DNA of 64,000 nucleotides from positions 49,255,563 to 49,319,562 of the forward strand of contig JARCOQ010000005.1 of assembly GCA_029207755.1 (NCBI GenBank), written 5' to 3'. This document shows, one piece after another, positions 23,041-34,694 of the stretch (its first letter is position 1; each line of letters starts with the position of its first letter). The DNA comes from Chamaea fasciata. Lineage: Eukaryota; Chordata; Aves; Passeriformes; Sylviidae. The notes beneath the pieces were generated by a model. That model was given only the letters and a program-made list of their open reading frames with translations, made no database searches and was not told the DNA's origin. Both the position numbers and the translations under genes were made by a program.

Positions 23041-26000
23041 GATTGAATGCACGTGCCCACACAGCTGCCCAGCCAGTGCATCTGACCAGAAGTCATTATC
23101 TTCAGTCTGGTCCCGCCTGGGAAGTGCAGCATGAGAAATTGTCCAAGCAGTTTGTGCCAGGTGCTGCTACTGGAAGTAGTGGTGGCAACTGCCCTTTGCT
23201 TGAACTGGCCAAAGGCAATACTCTTACTTGAGTTTGGGATATTTTTTCTACTGTAGGTACCACAGTACTTAAAACCATACTCCTGAGGCTTGACACAGCT
23301 TGGATGAGGTGAATGAAGATGTTCTGTCAGCACAGGTTTTGTCCAGCCCTTGGTTATCTAAGACTGCAGGTTTGAAATGTCTAATGTCTGCTGTTGAAGA
23401 AGAGGCCCACCAGAGTTTTAACGGGGGAAAAAAAGTATTTTCCTGACTGCCTTGATGCTACTTTCAGAAGGGAAAAAAAGGGGAAAAAGTAGTAGAGTGA
23501 GAAGTAGACCTCATGACCGCGTTCCTCTGGAGCATCAGAGGCATATTGGGGAGGATTATATAGCACTGCCTAAAATATCTGGCTCTGGGGAAGAAATTAA
23601 TTCTGCTTGGTTCAGCCTTCTGCATGCTTATTGATGGCATCAAAACGATAAACCACACGGTTTGCTGTTTGTGTAACAGTCTGTACCAGCGCAGTACAGA
23701 AGTCATCTTGTAACAGAAGGGGATTGTAACAGAGATATGTGATGGTGGTTAGTTTGGCTGTGTTCTTCAGATGTGCTGGTTTGCTACCAAGTACCAGTAC
23801 TGGCCCCACGTAAAAATACCTAAAAACAGGTTTTGGTTTTTTTAAAATATTTTTTTTTAAATTACACTTTAAAAGGATAGCCTTGACCTTAATGGTAGCT
23901 CTAGACCAAGTGTAAGCCAGTGCTCACAGCCACTTGCCTTCTAAACTTCAAACAAAACTTCCTGGCCTTTCCTGCCAGTAACAGAGATTTTATTCCTGAC
24001 ATCAGCTGCTGCCTATCCAAGTGGCAGTCGAGCAAATGTATCAGGAATGGTTGGAGCACGAATTATTAAATGACTGGAACAGCCACAGTGGCCGTGTTCT
24101 CAGAGCTAACCCAGCTGAGGGAGCAGCCACAATAGTAGATAGCTGTGCACTTCAGCACAAGGCAGGTTTATGCTCCCAGGGAAACCAAGTTGTCCCAGGT
24201 CCTCACCAGTTGATATCAAATGGTTATCAAGGTGCTTCCTGGGAGAGGCATTTTGACATTAAGAGGCTCCCTAAAGCAGCACGACAAGCTGAGAAACCAC
24301 AGCAAGTGGTTCATGTTTCATGAAGTTCTCCTGGGCAGCATAAACTCGATAGTACTGCAGGGAGGGTGAAAATGTGAATGCTGTCCCGTATTTTGGCAGA
24401 CCTCCCAATTCTGGAAAGTGTCCCGAGGTGGCACTGCTGCCTCGCAGCACAGGGATGCACCTGAGCCTGGGGAGAGGTGCTTTTAGGTGTGCCCATAGTA
24501 ATGTCAGTGCAAGAGGCACGAGCTGCAGGTAGGAGCAGCCAGGAGACAAGACCATGGAGCAGCTTGGGCTACAGCAAACCCAGTGCTGCTAACCATAGGT
24601 TTTCCAACTCCACACTACTTCTACCCAGACATGGGAAGTGTCCTCCTTGTACCCATGTTGTGGTTTATTAAAAATAAAGGTTTGCATTCCTGAAACCCTG
24701 GGAGTTCACTGTGTGTCTGACCCCACAGCTGTCCTTTGAGAATCCTGGGCATTAGCTCACAGCTCTGTTGTGTGGAAGAACATTTCCTTGGCTTCTGGCA
24801 CTCAAGCACCCAAATCCAGAAAGGCACCTCTGCTCACCTGTCAGCATGCCATGATAGGCACACGTAGAAGGATTCATACTCTGGAGTAAGCGTCCACACG
24901 TTAACTGATGATAAATGTGTAACCACACCTTGACAAGTCCTATAAATGAGCATAACCCTAAACTCAAAACTCAGCACCCAACTGCATACAAAGTAGCTGG
25001 GTGCCATGAAACTGTTCTGGGAGCTTCTGTGCATTGCGAAGAGTCCACCTTTCCAGAGGTGGGAGCCCATAACCAGAGTCTGATCCAGAAGGCCACAGAT
25101 TCTGCAGAAATACCAATCCTGGGATGAATAACACATATAATACCCATCTCAGACTTCCTGACTCGCTGTGTTGTGGAGGCAACTCACAGAAACAGTATGG
25201 AAATAGCTGTCCTGGTGGAGTCAATTAATGTCTTTCCCAGAAAGTAGCTGAGGATATTTTGGTAAACCTTGTCCAAGGCAATGGCACAGAGGTAGATTAT
25301 TAACATTGTTTCTGTACATGTCCCTGCCGTTGAGTGGGAGCAGGAAAATCATAAACCACAAACAAGAACAAAACAGAATCTGTGAAGCCACCTGAATGCT
25401 TCTTTTTGAGAGGAATCTGGTGGAGAACTGGAAAAAGGGGTTGCATGATATCCTGGAGCCAATTATCCTGAGGCAAAAAACCAGACCTTAAAAGAATAAA
25501 TTTCTCCCCAGTTCCAGCCTAGCTCAGCACACTGAGCACTGTTGGGGGAGAGAATGCAAGCTAACTGTTGAGCAGAAAGCATTGGATTTCCACATAGGTT
25601 GGTTTTGATTTTGGAAAATAATTCAGGAATTATTGCAAGAGACCGGCGCGGGGGGGTGCGGGGTGTGGAGGGGGAAGAGGGGGAAGAGGGGGAAGAGGGG
25701 TACGGGGCCGGCTGTCAACATCAGGCCAGCATAATGCGGCGCCGTATTAATATGGTCGGACCAGATGGTCTTACTAAATCCTAAATGACTCGTGGGGTAA
25801 CTGGTAGGCGGGTCAAAGCAAAAGCTACTGGCTTTGTCCAGAGGGTATTTTCGATTCCCCAGTGAAAACATTAACAGCATCCTATTGGAATAGCAAGGTG
25901 TGGCACTGACTAGGAAAGTGCGTGCTGCTCCTGTCCCCTTCACTTGGACACAAAAACCTTCAGAGGAGCTGAGCTTATTAGGTAGCTGAATCCAGACCCA

Positions 26001-26150
26001 CAGCCCCTCAGTTCCGGGGGACACTGCAGCAATAACAGCAAATAGGAAGAGACGCGCCACACACGCACCCTGTCCCAAACTCCAGGCTCTAAAAAGATTT
26101 AAGGAAATAGCCGAAGCGGGGAAGCCGTTCAGGACCCGCACCTTAGTGCA
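23041..26150. other. DESI1-PMM1 intergenic interval
   Basis: No gene seen. A G-rich minisatellite sits at 25668-25700. An AATAAA at 24673 might serve a longer DESI1 transcript. Confidence 0.5.
25668..25700 (+). repeat. G-rich minisatellite (GGGGGAAGA)n
   Basis: About 3.7 copies of a 9-bp GGGGGAAGA unit, about 590 bp upstream of the PMM1 ATG. It gives a strongly purine-only plus strand. Confidence 0.85.
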
Positions 26151-26291
26151 TCCTTCTGAGGGCCGTGGATACGCGGGGAGCGGACGAGGGGCGCCTGGCG
26201 CTGCGGCACGTCCCGCCCGCGCGGTCCCGGAGGGCGGGCAGCCGCCATCAGCTCCCGCGGTCCCGCCCCCCGTCCGCAGAGCCCGGCCGGG
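26150..26291 (+). promoter_or_regulatory. PMM1: PMM1 5' UTR and proximal promoter (CpG-rich)
   Basis: GC- and CpG-rich, TATA-less sequence directly upstream of the ATG at 26292; richness continues into exons 1-2. The transcription start is not determined. Confidence 0.55.
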
Positions 26292-26360
26292 ATGGCGGCG
26301 GCGCGGGGGCGGGTGCTGTGTCTCTTCGACGTGGACGGGACCCTGACGCCGGCTCGGCAG
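26292..26360 (+). CDS. PMM1: PMM1 coding exon 1
   Basis: Residues 1-23: the catalytic DVDGT (Asp13, Asp15). Donor gtagcg at 26361. Confidence 0.94.
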
Positions 26361-29300
26361 GTAGCGAGGCTCGGGGGCGCGGGGCTCTTGGGGGGGCGAG
26401 ACCAGCGAGGCGGAGCTCGTCCCGCCGGCTGCGGCCTCACCCGCTGCTTCCCCGCCAGAAAATCGAGCCGGAGGTGGACGCGTTCCTGCGGGAGCTGCGG
26501 GAGAGGGTGCACATCGGCGTGGTGGGAGGCTCCGACTATGCCAAGATAGCCGAGCAGCTGGGGGAAGGGGACGAAGGTGAGCGCGGCGGTCGAGGTCTCC
26601 CGCGGGTCACCTGTGCCCCAAATCCAACCCCAAGGCTGCCCTTGGGGTGGCTGGCCGTGCCCAGGCGGGAGCTGCTCCTTGGCTCCCTCTCCCCGTGTGT
26701 GCAGGGCAGGCAGGGATGCTCCAATCCATGGTGCCGGCTCCAGCGTCAGTTTTATACGAGCTACCTCAGAACTCTGACAGCTTCACGCCCCCCAGGCAAT
26801 TTTCGCCTCCCTGCTGCTCCATGGTGGGGTCCCCGCAGGTTTCTCGTCACGTTCCAGTGGGGGCATGGGGTAGAGTAAGGAGTGGGAGGGCAAGGGGGCA
26901 GCGCCTGCCTCCTCCACTGTGTTCTCCTTCTCCGGCATGGATGACAAGCGCCACTAGGCTCCAAGCTCTGCCTCTCACTTCGTTAGTGGAGGGAGGCCGA
27001 GAAATTCCCGGCTGAGGCCGATTGCTGAGTTGCCTGTGCTGCGTGTCTGGGTTGAAGGGGGGGCTGGAGTTAGATAACCAGTAACCACATCACCCCAGCA
27101 GCCTGGCAGTGGGGAGGACACAGTGGAGAGCAGAGTAGCACGTATGTAGTTGAAAGCCGAACATTTTTGAGCCCTTATCTTTGTCCTGCAACTGATTCAG
27201 CCCATGACCTCAGGCAGGTCATTTCCCCCTGCGTGCGTCACCTCCCCACCCGTGAGGAGAAGATAATCTCCTCATCCACTTTGTGGAAAGCAAAGCAAGG
27301 AGTATAGGGTGGCCAGTGACCTTTGCAGAGCACAGGAGCTGTGGAAAGCACAGTACTAAGGAAGCAAGAAGATGGCTCACTCAGTCCTGATCCCAGTCCC
27401 TTTTTGCCCCTTTTCCCAGGCAGTAGTAATGTTTCCTCTGTTTTCCCTCCCCTCTCAGTCATTGATAAGTTTGACTACGTCTTCGCAGAGAATGGCACGG
27501 TGCAATACAAGAATGGGCAGCTGGTCTCCAAGCAGGTACGTCCTGCTCCCTTTGCAGCCATGGCTCTCCTGCCCTGTGCACCATGGGGAGCAGCGCCTCC
27601 TCTACCCAGGCAGATGGGCAGCCTCTTCTCCCCAGTTGCTACCTCTTCCAGGTGGGCTTCATGGGAAGTCAGGCATCATCACCTGCCCTTCTCTTTCTGC
27701 AGGCCATTCAGGACCACTTGGGGGAGGAGCTGCTGCAGGATCTGATCAACTTCTGTCTCAACTACATGGCGCTGCTGAAGCTGCCCAAGAAACGGTAATG
27801 GCTCAAGTGTATGTGAGTGGAAGTCATGACATTGATTTCTGGGGTGCTGAGCTCCAGGTCTGTCCTGAAAACAGCTGACCTACAGAGCTTGTCTTGCTCC
27901 AGGTTATCTTAGCATCCAGAGGCACTGTGTAGGATCACTGTCTCCCTGAGCTGGGTACGTTGGGCAAATAATGGAGGAGTGTCTTTGTTCTGAAGAGTCT
28001 GCACTATGTTTTAGCATAATGCCTCCTCTTTTGCCCCTTGGATTTTCCTCGCTGGGAAGCAGGGTGCAGCCACCATGTGTATCTCATTTAGGACAATGAT
28101 ACCAGCTTATTACCGGACAGGGCATCAGGTAGCACTGGTAGTATATATTTCCAACCAGGCAAACAGTCAATCTTAAGATGGGAAGTCCAGCCCCTGAGCA
28201 CACAGCTTCACACTGTTTCTAACCCAGTGTCACTGGCTGGCCCTGCTCTGCTCCCTACCCTGTGTTCCTCTCTGCTTTCCCCTTGAGATCCATCAGCCAG
28301 AGGCTGAGCTGGGCTGGTGCACTTCTGCTCAAGGTAGACCAGGCCACTAGCAGGACAAGAAAGAGTAATCTTCCATTGGATCAGCTCACTCTGTTAGCAC
28401 AGGAAGAGAGAACCTATGTCATGAAGGTGAAAGCAGGGAGCAGGAGGGCCTCTTTCAGAGGCAGCCTGCAGTTAAACCAACCTGGGTGCAGGGTCAAACC
28501 TCACCTCAGACCACAGTTTCAAGAACACATGAGCCACCCAGGACTGCTGGGAGCAGTAGCTCTGCCCTCCCCTTGCTGTTGCTGATTTTTTTCCTGCTCT
28601 CCCCGTGTTTGTACAGTGAACCCAAGCAGGTGTGCCGTTGGGTTGAAATTAATTTGGTAGAAGTTGCTAAACTGTGATCCAGATTAGTTGCTTAATATAA
28701 GTCACCACATGGCAGTACAAGGACCAGTGAGAGGGGCTAGGGTGGCTCCTTGTAACAGGACTGCCAGCTGAACAGGCCCCCGAAAGCATGGGCTGGGACC
28801 CGGAACCCTCCAGGCTGTTCGGTTGCCTCGTTGTTGTCTGGTTACCCAACAGCCTTGGTAGAGTTTCAGCTCCCAAGTTGTTCTGTGGATTTAGGCTTAT
28901 GGGATTTCTAGCAAAGCAAGGACTTTAACCCACATCTCCTGAGTCCTGCACTGGGGTGTGAGCCACCAAACCCTTGGTGCTGTACAGATGCTGCTCCCAG
29001 CCTGCAGGCAACTCACAGAAATGGATGCCCTGCCAGTGTGTCCATTCCATGATGTTCCTCACCGTGTCAGGAGATAGGAGGGAGAGAGCTTTTCCTCCAT
29101 GCTCAGGATGGTAAGCACTTCATCACAGAGAAACAGGTGGCAGGGCTGGGAGGGACAATAAGCTCAGGTGTCCTGGACAGGAGAGGGGATCTCCCTCTCG
29201 AGCACAAGATTTTCAGTCTAATTTCATACTAGAAGGGCTTCCATCCCCTGTTGTTTCTGTCCCACCAGTGCTGGTATAGCTGTCTGACTCCCCAGTAGGC

Positions 29301-32300
29301 AAACAGAAGTAGCTGCGTTTTTACCAGAGAGAAAAGAAGGGAGCAGTTTTCTGCCAGCTCATTGCTTTCAACCACTCTACCGAGGAAGTAGCCAAGAAGT
29401 GACCCCAGCACAAGGTGAGGGTGGCAAGCAGGAACTGGATCCTGTCTGTGCAGGGTTAGATAAGAGCTGCAGTCAAAGGTGCAGGGGTCAAAAGGGAGAT
29501 ACAAAGACCCTGATTTGTGTCCCTTGAGGAGGCCCTGATTGCTCCTCAGCCTGCTGCCGGACATCAACAACGAGTTACACTGACCTGGGCCATCCTACTG
29601 CCCCAAGGTACTGCTAGCTTCACCCATCCTACACAGCATTTCCTAAGAGCCTCATGGGGTAGAGGTACCACAACCTCATCAGACAGCTGGTCCAGGCCAC
29701 GCAACAGCTGTCCTTGCAGTTACCACAATATTAGAAAACATTACCTGTCATCTCCCCTAAGCTCGTTGCTTCTAGCCTGTTCCCAGGGCATAGAGGGACT
29801 GTTTATTTCTCTTCTCTCACAGTCTCATTTTATAAAACTTTGAGCTCCTTGGGTCCTTAAGCAGATGCCTGATCTGTGCCTGTTGTGAAGCACTCAGGAG
29901 TGGGCATGGCTTCTCTCCTCCTGAAATGTTCTTGCAGAGCCTCACTAAGCAGCCATTCTCCTGGAAAGGTTGTTTTTTTCTCACTGCCCCAGTGACCTTG
30001 TGCCTTTGCCCACCCACAGAGGGACCTTCATTGAGTTTCGCAATGGAATGTTGAACATCTCCCCCATTGGTCGGAGCTGCACCCCAGAGGAGCGAATCGA
30101 GTTCTCTGAGCTGGACAAGGTACAAGGGCCTGACCTGGGCTCACCCTCAACCCTTGGCTGGTTTTGCACGACCACAGATCTCAGGTCTTACGTGCTCCTC
30201 TGCTTCGCAAGGAGAAGGGAGGTCCAGCTTCAAGCTGTGCATATGCAAGAAGGGGAAGACAGGACTGGGAGCCAGAAAACCCAAGGGAGGACACAGATGA
30301 ATGGAAGAAATTTGATTTCATTGGAGACCCCCAATGCAAGGGGGTGGCCAGTAGGATTCCCTGTGCCATGGGAGAGTCCCAGGGAATGAGGCAGTTATTT
30401 AATAGCATGTTTCCTCATTTACAGTACCCAAAGATGGCCCAGCAGCTGTCTTCTCTCTCCCACTTCCCCAGCCCCAACAGAGCTGGAACTAATGGGCTTT
30501 GCGAACTGGGAGGGCCATGGCAGATCTGCTGGGCAGGTCTTTTGGAGGATTTGGCCCATGCTCATTCCATTTTCTGCCTGGGGCAGCTTTCCTTGGGTTG
30601 AGGAATCAGCTGGTCTTTGCAAGACTTTTTAAGCAAAACTGTAGGCTTTGGGTTATGAACTGGGCTGTGGGAAACTGAAGCAGTATTTCATTTCTCCTCC
30701 CAGTGGAGTGAGCTGCTGACCTACTTGGACACTCAGGTGGAAGCTGGCTAAATGGCATGGCACTGGGGCCCAGTGCCGGTGGGAAGGGAGCAGAGTTGCC
30801 CAGCAGACAGGTTACAGTGGATTCTGGGAGACTGTCAACATCTAATTATTCAAACCCTCTTTTCTTCCCGTTTCTCCTTATCCTCCACAGAAAGAGCGGA
30901 TACGAGAGAAGTTTGTGGCAGCCTTGCAGAGGGAATTTGCTGGAAAAGGCCTGCGTTTCTCTCGAGGTGAGCAAGGAGGGCTTGCTTGGCTTTGCCTTTA
31001 TCATGATTCCGATAAAATTCTGTGAAGGGGAGTAGGAATCCCAACTGTTCCCTCTGGGTCTCTGGAAACCCTGGGAAGAGCAGAAGGAGCTTTTAGTCCT
31101 GGAGAGCTGGCACAGGGGAGTCACGTTTGCATCCAAAGAGTAAGCCATACTGCAGACTTCCCTCCCTGGGAATTGGCCAGACAGACAGATTTCCACCCCG
31201 TGACATTGTCCCTGCCTTAATCTCAGTTACTAGAGCCTGCTGCTGCCCAATGGATCTGTTCTGGTTCAAGCATCACAACAGAGTGGGTAGCAGAGCCCAG
31301 GCCTGTGCACTCTTGTCTAGGAATGAGACAGGAGCCTGATGCATGTCTTGGCTCTGGGGTTTTCTTGGGACAGTTAGCTGCAAGGGAAACATCTTTCTTC
31401 CTAGAGGAAGAGATGACGAGTAAGGAGATTGCAGCTCCCTGCCGTGGGCTTTTGTAGGGCTGCTTCTTGGGATGGTTCTGACAGCCAGCTTACTAACGGT
31501 GTGGAGCTGAAGGAGGGGCTTGAGCAATCCTGGGTGTCTGGCCAGGATAGGGAGAGAAATGAGGGTGTGTAAGTCGTGGGGATGAGGCTGGAAGAGGATC
31601 CTCTGCAGGGGTGTGAGATCAGAAGGTTCCATGTGGCAGCCCAGCCAAAGGGCTAGGGGGTGGTGAGGCTGAAGCAGTGGGTGACACCCTGGGCCCTCTG
31701 ATCTTCCAAGAGCTTTTGTCTGAGAGCCTTCGCTTACCTTCAGCATCCTGCCAGGGGCATCCTGTGCTGCCCACAGCACTGGCACGTGCCATTTGTCACA
31801 GCAGAGAAAGACAAGGTCCCCCCTGCTGTGTCCCCTCAGGCACGGGGTGTGAGAGCTGGACAAATGAGGCTGCCATGAAGAGCCCAGGACTGTTGTATAA
31901 AAACATGAAGGGGAGCTGTGGGGCCCCTGCTCCTCCACAAAGAAAATGTGGGGTGTCTCAGGTCAGGCATCTGAGAAAAGGGCATGCAGAAACATAGCTC
32001 TTCTGCCAGGCTGGCTCCATGTGCCTTTTCCCTGGCTGTGCAGCATGCAAGGCCCAGAGGTGGTGGAAGCCCTCCAGCCCCCCAGTCCCCTGCTCTACCT
32101 AGGGGAATAATAGTGCTGGCTGGTTCACACCACCTCTTCTCCCTTTGATTTCTTACCTGCTCCAGCTATCATCAGGAGCCCATTCCTGCTGCCCAGCTCT
32201 GTTTAGATGGCTAGAATGCAGTGAAAGGCAGTGGTTTTTATAGGTAAATGGCTTTGGATGTGAAACAAGAGGATGTCACCAAGTTTGGCTCCTGCTCTGA

Positions 32301-34694
32301 TGCTGGATCCTGCTGCAAGCCTGGGGCCATCCCCATCCTTGAGCTCACAGGGCACTTGCTCCCGTCCTTATCACAGTGTCTTGTCCAATTTCTCTGCTCC
32401 AAGGTGGACATACAGGCTCCATCCCATCTTCTCAGGCTCCAAGGAGTCTTGGTTCAGGATCCCCAAAGCAACAGGGACATTCCAAACAGCCAGGAAGGGG
32501 AGGTGCATGGCATCAGGACTTGCGTGCTTGAGCAACTTGGGGTGTCAGTGCCTCTCTTTCAGCAGGAACTGACCCTGTGATTATCTGTCTGCTCACCCTC
32601 AGAGAGCTAGGATTATCATTTAAGAAGGAGAGTGTGAAACTCCAGGATTTCTGGTGGATACTCCAGTAGATAGCCTGGAGAAGACAAGCTGACTGGCAGA
32701 AGGTCACACATACCAGCTCAAATCCCCGTACCTCTGGCTCTGAGTGAGACCTAAACATACATGTGCCCTAAGGTGCAGGGCTTTATTTTGGGATGAGCAT
32801 GTCTCCTGTCTTGGTGCTGGGACAAGAGTCTCTCTGCAGCCTGCCGACACAGTGGGGCAACTTGAGAGGATGGGGAAGGTGCTGCCTCCAAGCACCCCCA
32901 AAAGGGAGCAAAGTGCTGGGATTAACTCTGCCTGGTCTAAGAGCAAGGGCTGGGAAGTTTGTTAACCGTTGGTGGCTGTGGGTGTCCATGTCCAAATACA
33001 TGTTCTCTGGGAAAGCTCCCTTGCCCCGTATGTTGGTCACATGTGACTTGGTGCCTCTCCAGATGTTGGCAACCCTCACTAAACTTGTGTCAAGAGATGA
33101 CGTGTCAGTGTTGTGCCCTGATTATGTCTGCAGGTCCGTGGTACCTCCACAGCAAGGTCCTTGATCAGTGTGCAGAGACAGTATGCAGGAGACCCCAGTC
33201 CCTGCACAGTTAAGGAGCATCAGCAGAGTGGTTTTAGAAGGGCCAGTGATGTCTAGCAGCAGCCTCGGAGGGTGTTTGGTGCCAATTTCCAAGGTCATTG
33301 TCCCCTGTTGGGACACAGAATGGGCTGGTGCTATCTGCAAGGCATGACCCAAAATCTCCCCCCAAAAGATGCCTCTCTTGGGAAGAACCCTCTGGTTCCT
33401 GCTTGCCTGCAGGGAAGCTGTGTTAATGTCACCCCAGCCATGCTGATGTCACTGCAGCCTGTTGTCATAGGAACAGCCTCTGCCACTATCCTAGCCATGT
33501 GCAAAGAGGAACACCATGGCAGAGCTGGTATTTGTGACTGCTCTTTGGGGTGGGGACTCCCCCCAGACATCCGGCCCCCTCCCATCCTCCTGCCCATCCC
33601 AGGGTTGGGGGACACCCTGCCAGCTCCCAGCCACGTTGCCTGATGCTTTCCATTCTCCTGGCAGGGGGCATGATCAGCTTTGACGTCTTCCCAGAGGGCT
33701 GGGACAAGCGCTACTGCCTCAATGTGCTCGACGATGAGAGATTCGACACCATCCACTTCTTTGGGAATGAGACAACCCCTGTGAGTACACCCCACTCACC
33801 CCACACATGGCTGCTTTCTCTCCTGCTGCTCCATCATGGATCCTATGGATCCCCATAGTCCCACTGGTGCCAACACAGACCTTTGGTGGTGTGAAGGGGG
33901 AAGATGCTGCCCTGTGCTGTGGATTTGCAATGCTCTCACGATGGCTCTGCTGGCTCGTGGGGAAATCACCTTGGATTCACTGTGCTGGGAAGCAGGGCCA
34001 CCTCAGCATTGCTTTCCTTGCCCCAGCACCCTCGGGAGGGCAGCAGCCAATCCTGTGGCCTGCATGACCCAGAATATAAGCCCCCAGCACTTAGGAGAGG
34101 ACTCCTCGACAGCAGGAGCAGCTTCATCTTAGCTTCAGAGCACTGGAGGATGATGCTTCCTTACTGCTGTAGATCAGCTTGGTCATCCACTCAGCTCTTC
34201 TCAGATGCTGGCAGCCTCTACTCCCCAAATGTGCCCATCCCACCTTCTGCTAGCCCTTCCACAAGCAGGGCAGGGGTTAACCCAGGCTCCTGGACAAGCT
34301 TTGCTGAGCTGGGACCTTCCTCATCTTTTCTGTGCTCCTCCCCTGGCACTGAAGAGGGAGGCAAGAGGGAGGGGGCAGAGCTCCCAGCCCAGCCTCTTCT
34401 GCCCCTGTGGGCCAGCAAAGCCCTGCTTGCCCCTGCCCACCAAGTCCCTACCTGCCCAGCCACTGGCTCCCAGCCCAGCTCCTCACGGGACAGAGCAAAA
34501 TGTGGATTCATGTATAAGGTTGTTCTGGCAAGACCCTGCTAATGCTGTCCCTATTTTCTATTCCCCTGCAGGGAGGGAACGATTATGAAATCTATGATGA
34601 TCCCCGCACTGTAGGACACAGTGTCCAGTCTCCCCAGGACACGGTCCAGCGATGCCGTGAAATCTTCTTTCCAGAAAGAGCAAATGAGTGCTGA
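26292..34694 (+). CDS. PMM1: Phosphomannomutase 1, 8 coding exons
   Basis: Cytosolic Mg2+-dependent HAD-superfamily enzyme that interconverts mannose-6-phosphate and mannose-1-phosphate for GDP-mannose synthesis. PMM1 also acts as an IMP-stimulated glucose-1,6-bisphosphatase in brain. Eight exons (26292-26360, 26459-26576, 27459-27535, 27703-27794, 30020-30119, 30891-30966, 33665-33780, 34572-34694) join in phase to 256 aa (human 262; the difference is a shorter N-terminus). HAD motif I is [15 protein letters not shown] with nucleophile Asp13 and acid/base Asp15. The substrate-binding cap carries [18 protein letters not shown] and Arg144, aligned with PMM2 Arg141. The core returns with [19 protein letters not shown] and IHFFGNET, then GGNDYEI near the metal site. 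It resembles PMM1 rather than PMM2 in residues such as LPKKRGTFIEF and the C-terminal [11 protein letters not shown]. Confidence 0.96.
26459..26576 (+). CDS. PMM1: PMM1 coding exon 2
   Basis: Residues 24-62 plus one base: [19 protein letters not shown] and [16 protein letters not shown]. The preceding intron is only 98 bp. Donor gtgagc at 26577. Confidence 0.95.
27459..27535 (+). CDS. PMM1: PMM1 coding exon 3
   Basis: Residues 63-88: [16 protein letters not shown], a signature of eukaryotic PMMs. Acceptor cccctctcag, donor gtacgt at 27536. Confidence 0.95.
27703..27794 (+). CDS. PMM1: PMM1 coding exon 4
   Basis: Residues 89-118 plus two bases: cap-domain start, [20 protein letters not shown] then KLPKK. 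Donor gtaatg at 27795. Confidence 0.95.
27795..30019 (+). other. PMM1: PMM1 intron 4 (2.2 kb)
   Basis: No recognised gene or clear repeat. Confidence 0.6.
30020..30119 (+). CDS. PMM1: PMM1 coding exon 5
   Basis: Residues 119-152: substrate-binding [14 protein letters not shown] and [11 protein letters not shown]. Acceptor cacccacag, donor gtacaa at 30120. Confidence 0.96.
30891..30966 (+). CDS. PMM1: PMM1 coding exon 6
   Basis: Residues 153-177 plus one base: [20 protein letters not shown] then LRFSRG. Donor gtgagc at 30967. Confidence 0.95.
30967..33664 (+). other. PMM1: PMM1 intron 6 (2.7 kb)
   Basis: No recognised gene or clear repeat; open frames here are non-coding by phase and content. 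Confidence 0.6.
33665..33780 (+). CDS. PMM1: PMM1 coding exon 7
   Basis: Residues 178-216: [19 protein letters not shown] and [12 protein letters not shown]. Acceptor ctggcag, donor gtgagt at 33781. Confidence 0.96.
34572..34694 (+). CDS. PMM1: PMM1 coding exon 8 with stop codon
   Basis: Residues 217-256: [18 protein letters not shown] then [19 protein letters not shown] at 34692-34694. No AATAAA or ATTAAA was found in the next several hundred bases. Confidence 0.95.
   Translation, partial: GGNDYEIYDDPRTVGHSVQSPQDTVQRCREIFFPERANEC

Noticed and set aside
26165..26878. 237-codon plus-strand open frame
   Set aside because: Out-of-frame read over PMM1 exons 1-2 and introns in GC-rich DNA.
33904..34542. 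212-codon plus-strand open frame
   Set aside because: Lies wholly in PMM1 intron 7; no recognisable domain and low-complexity Pro/Ser content.
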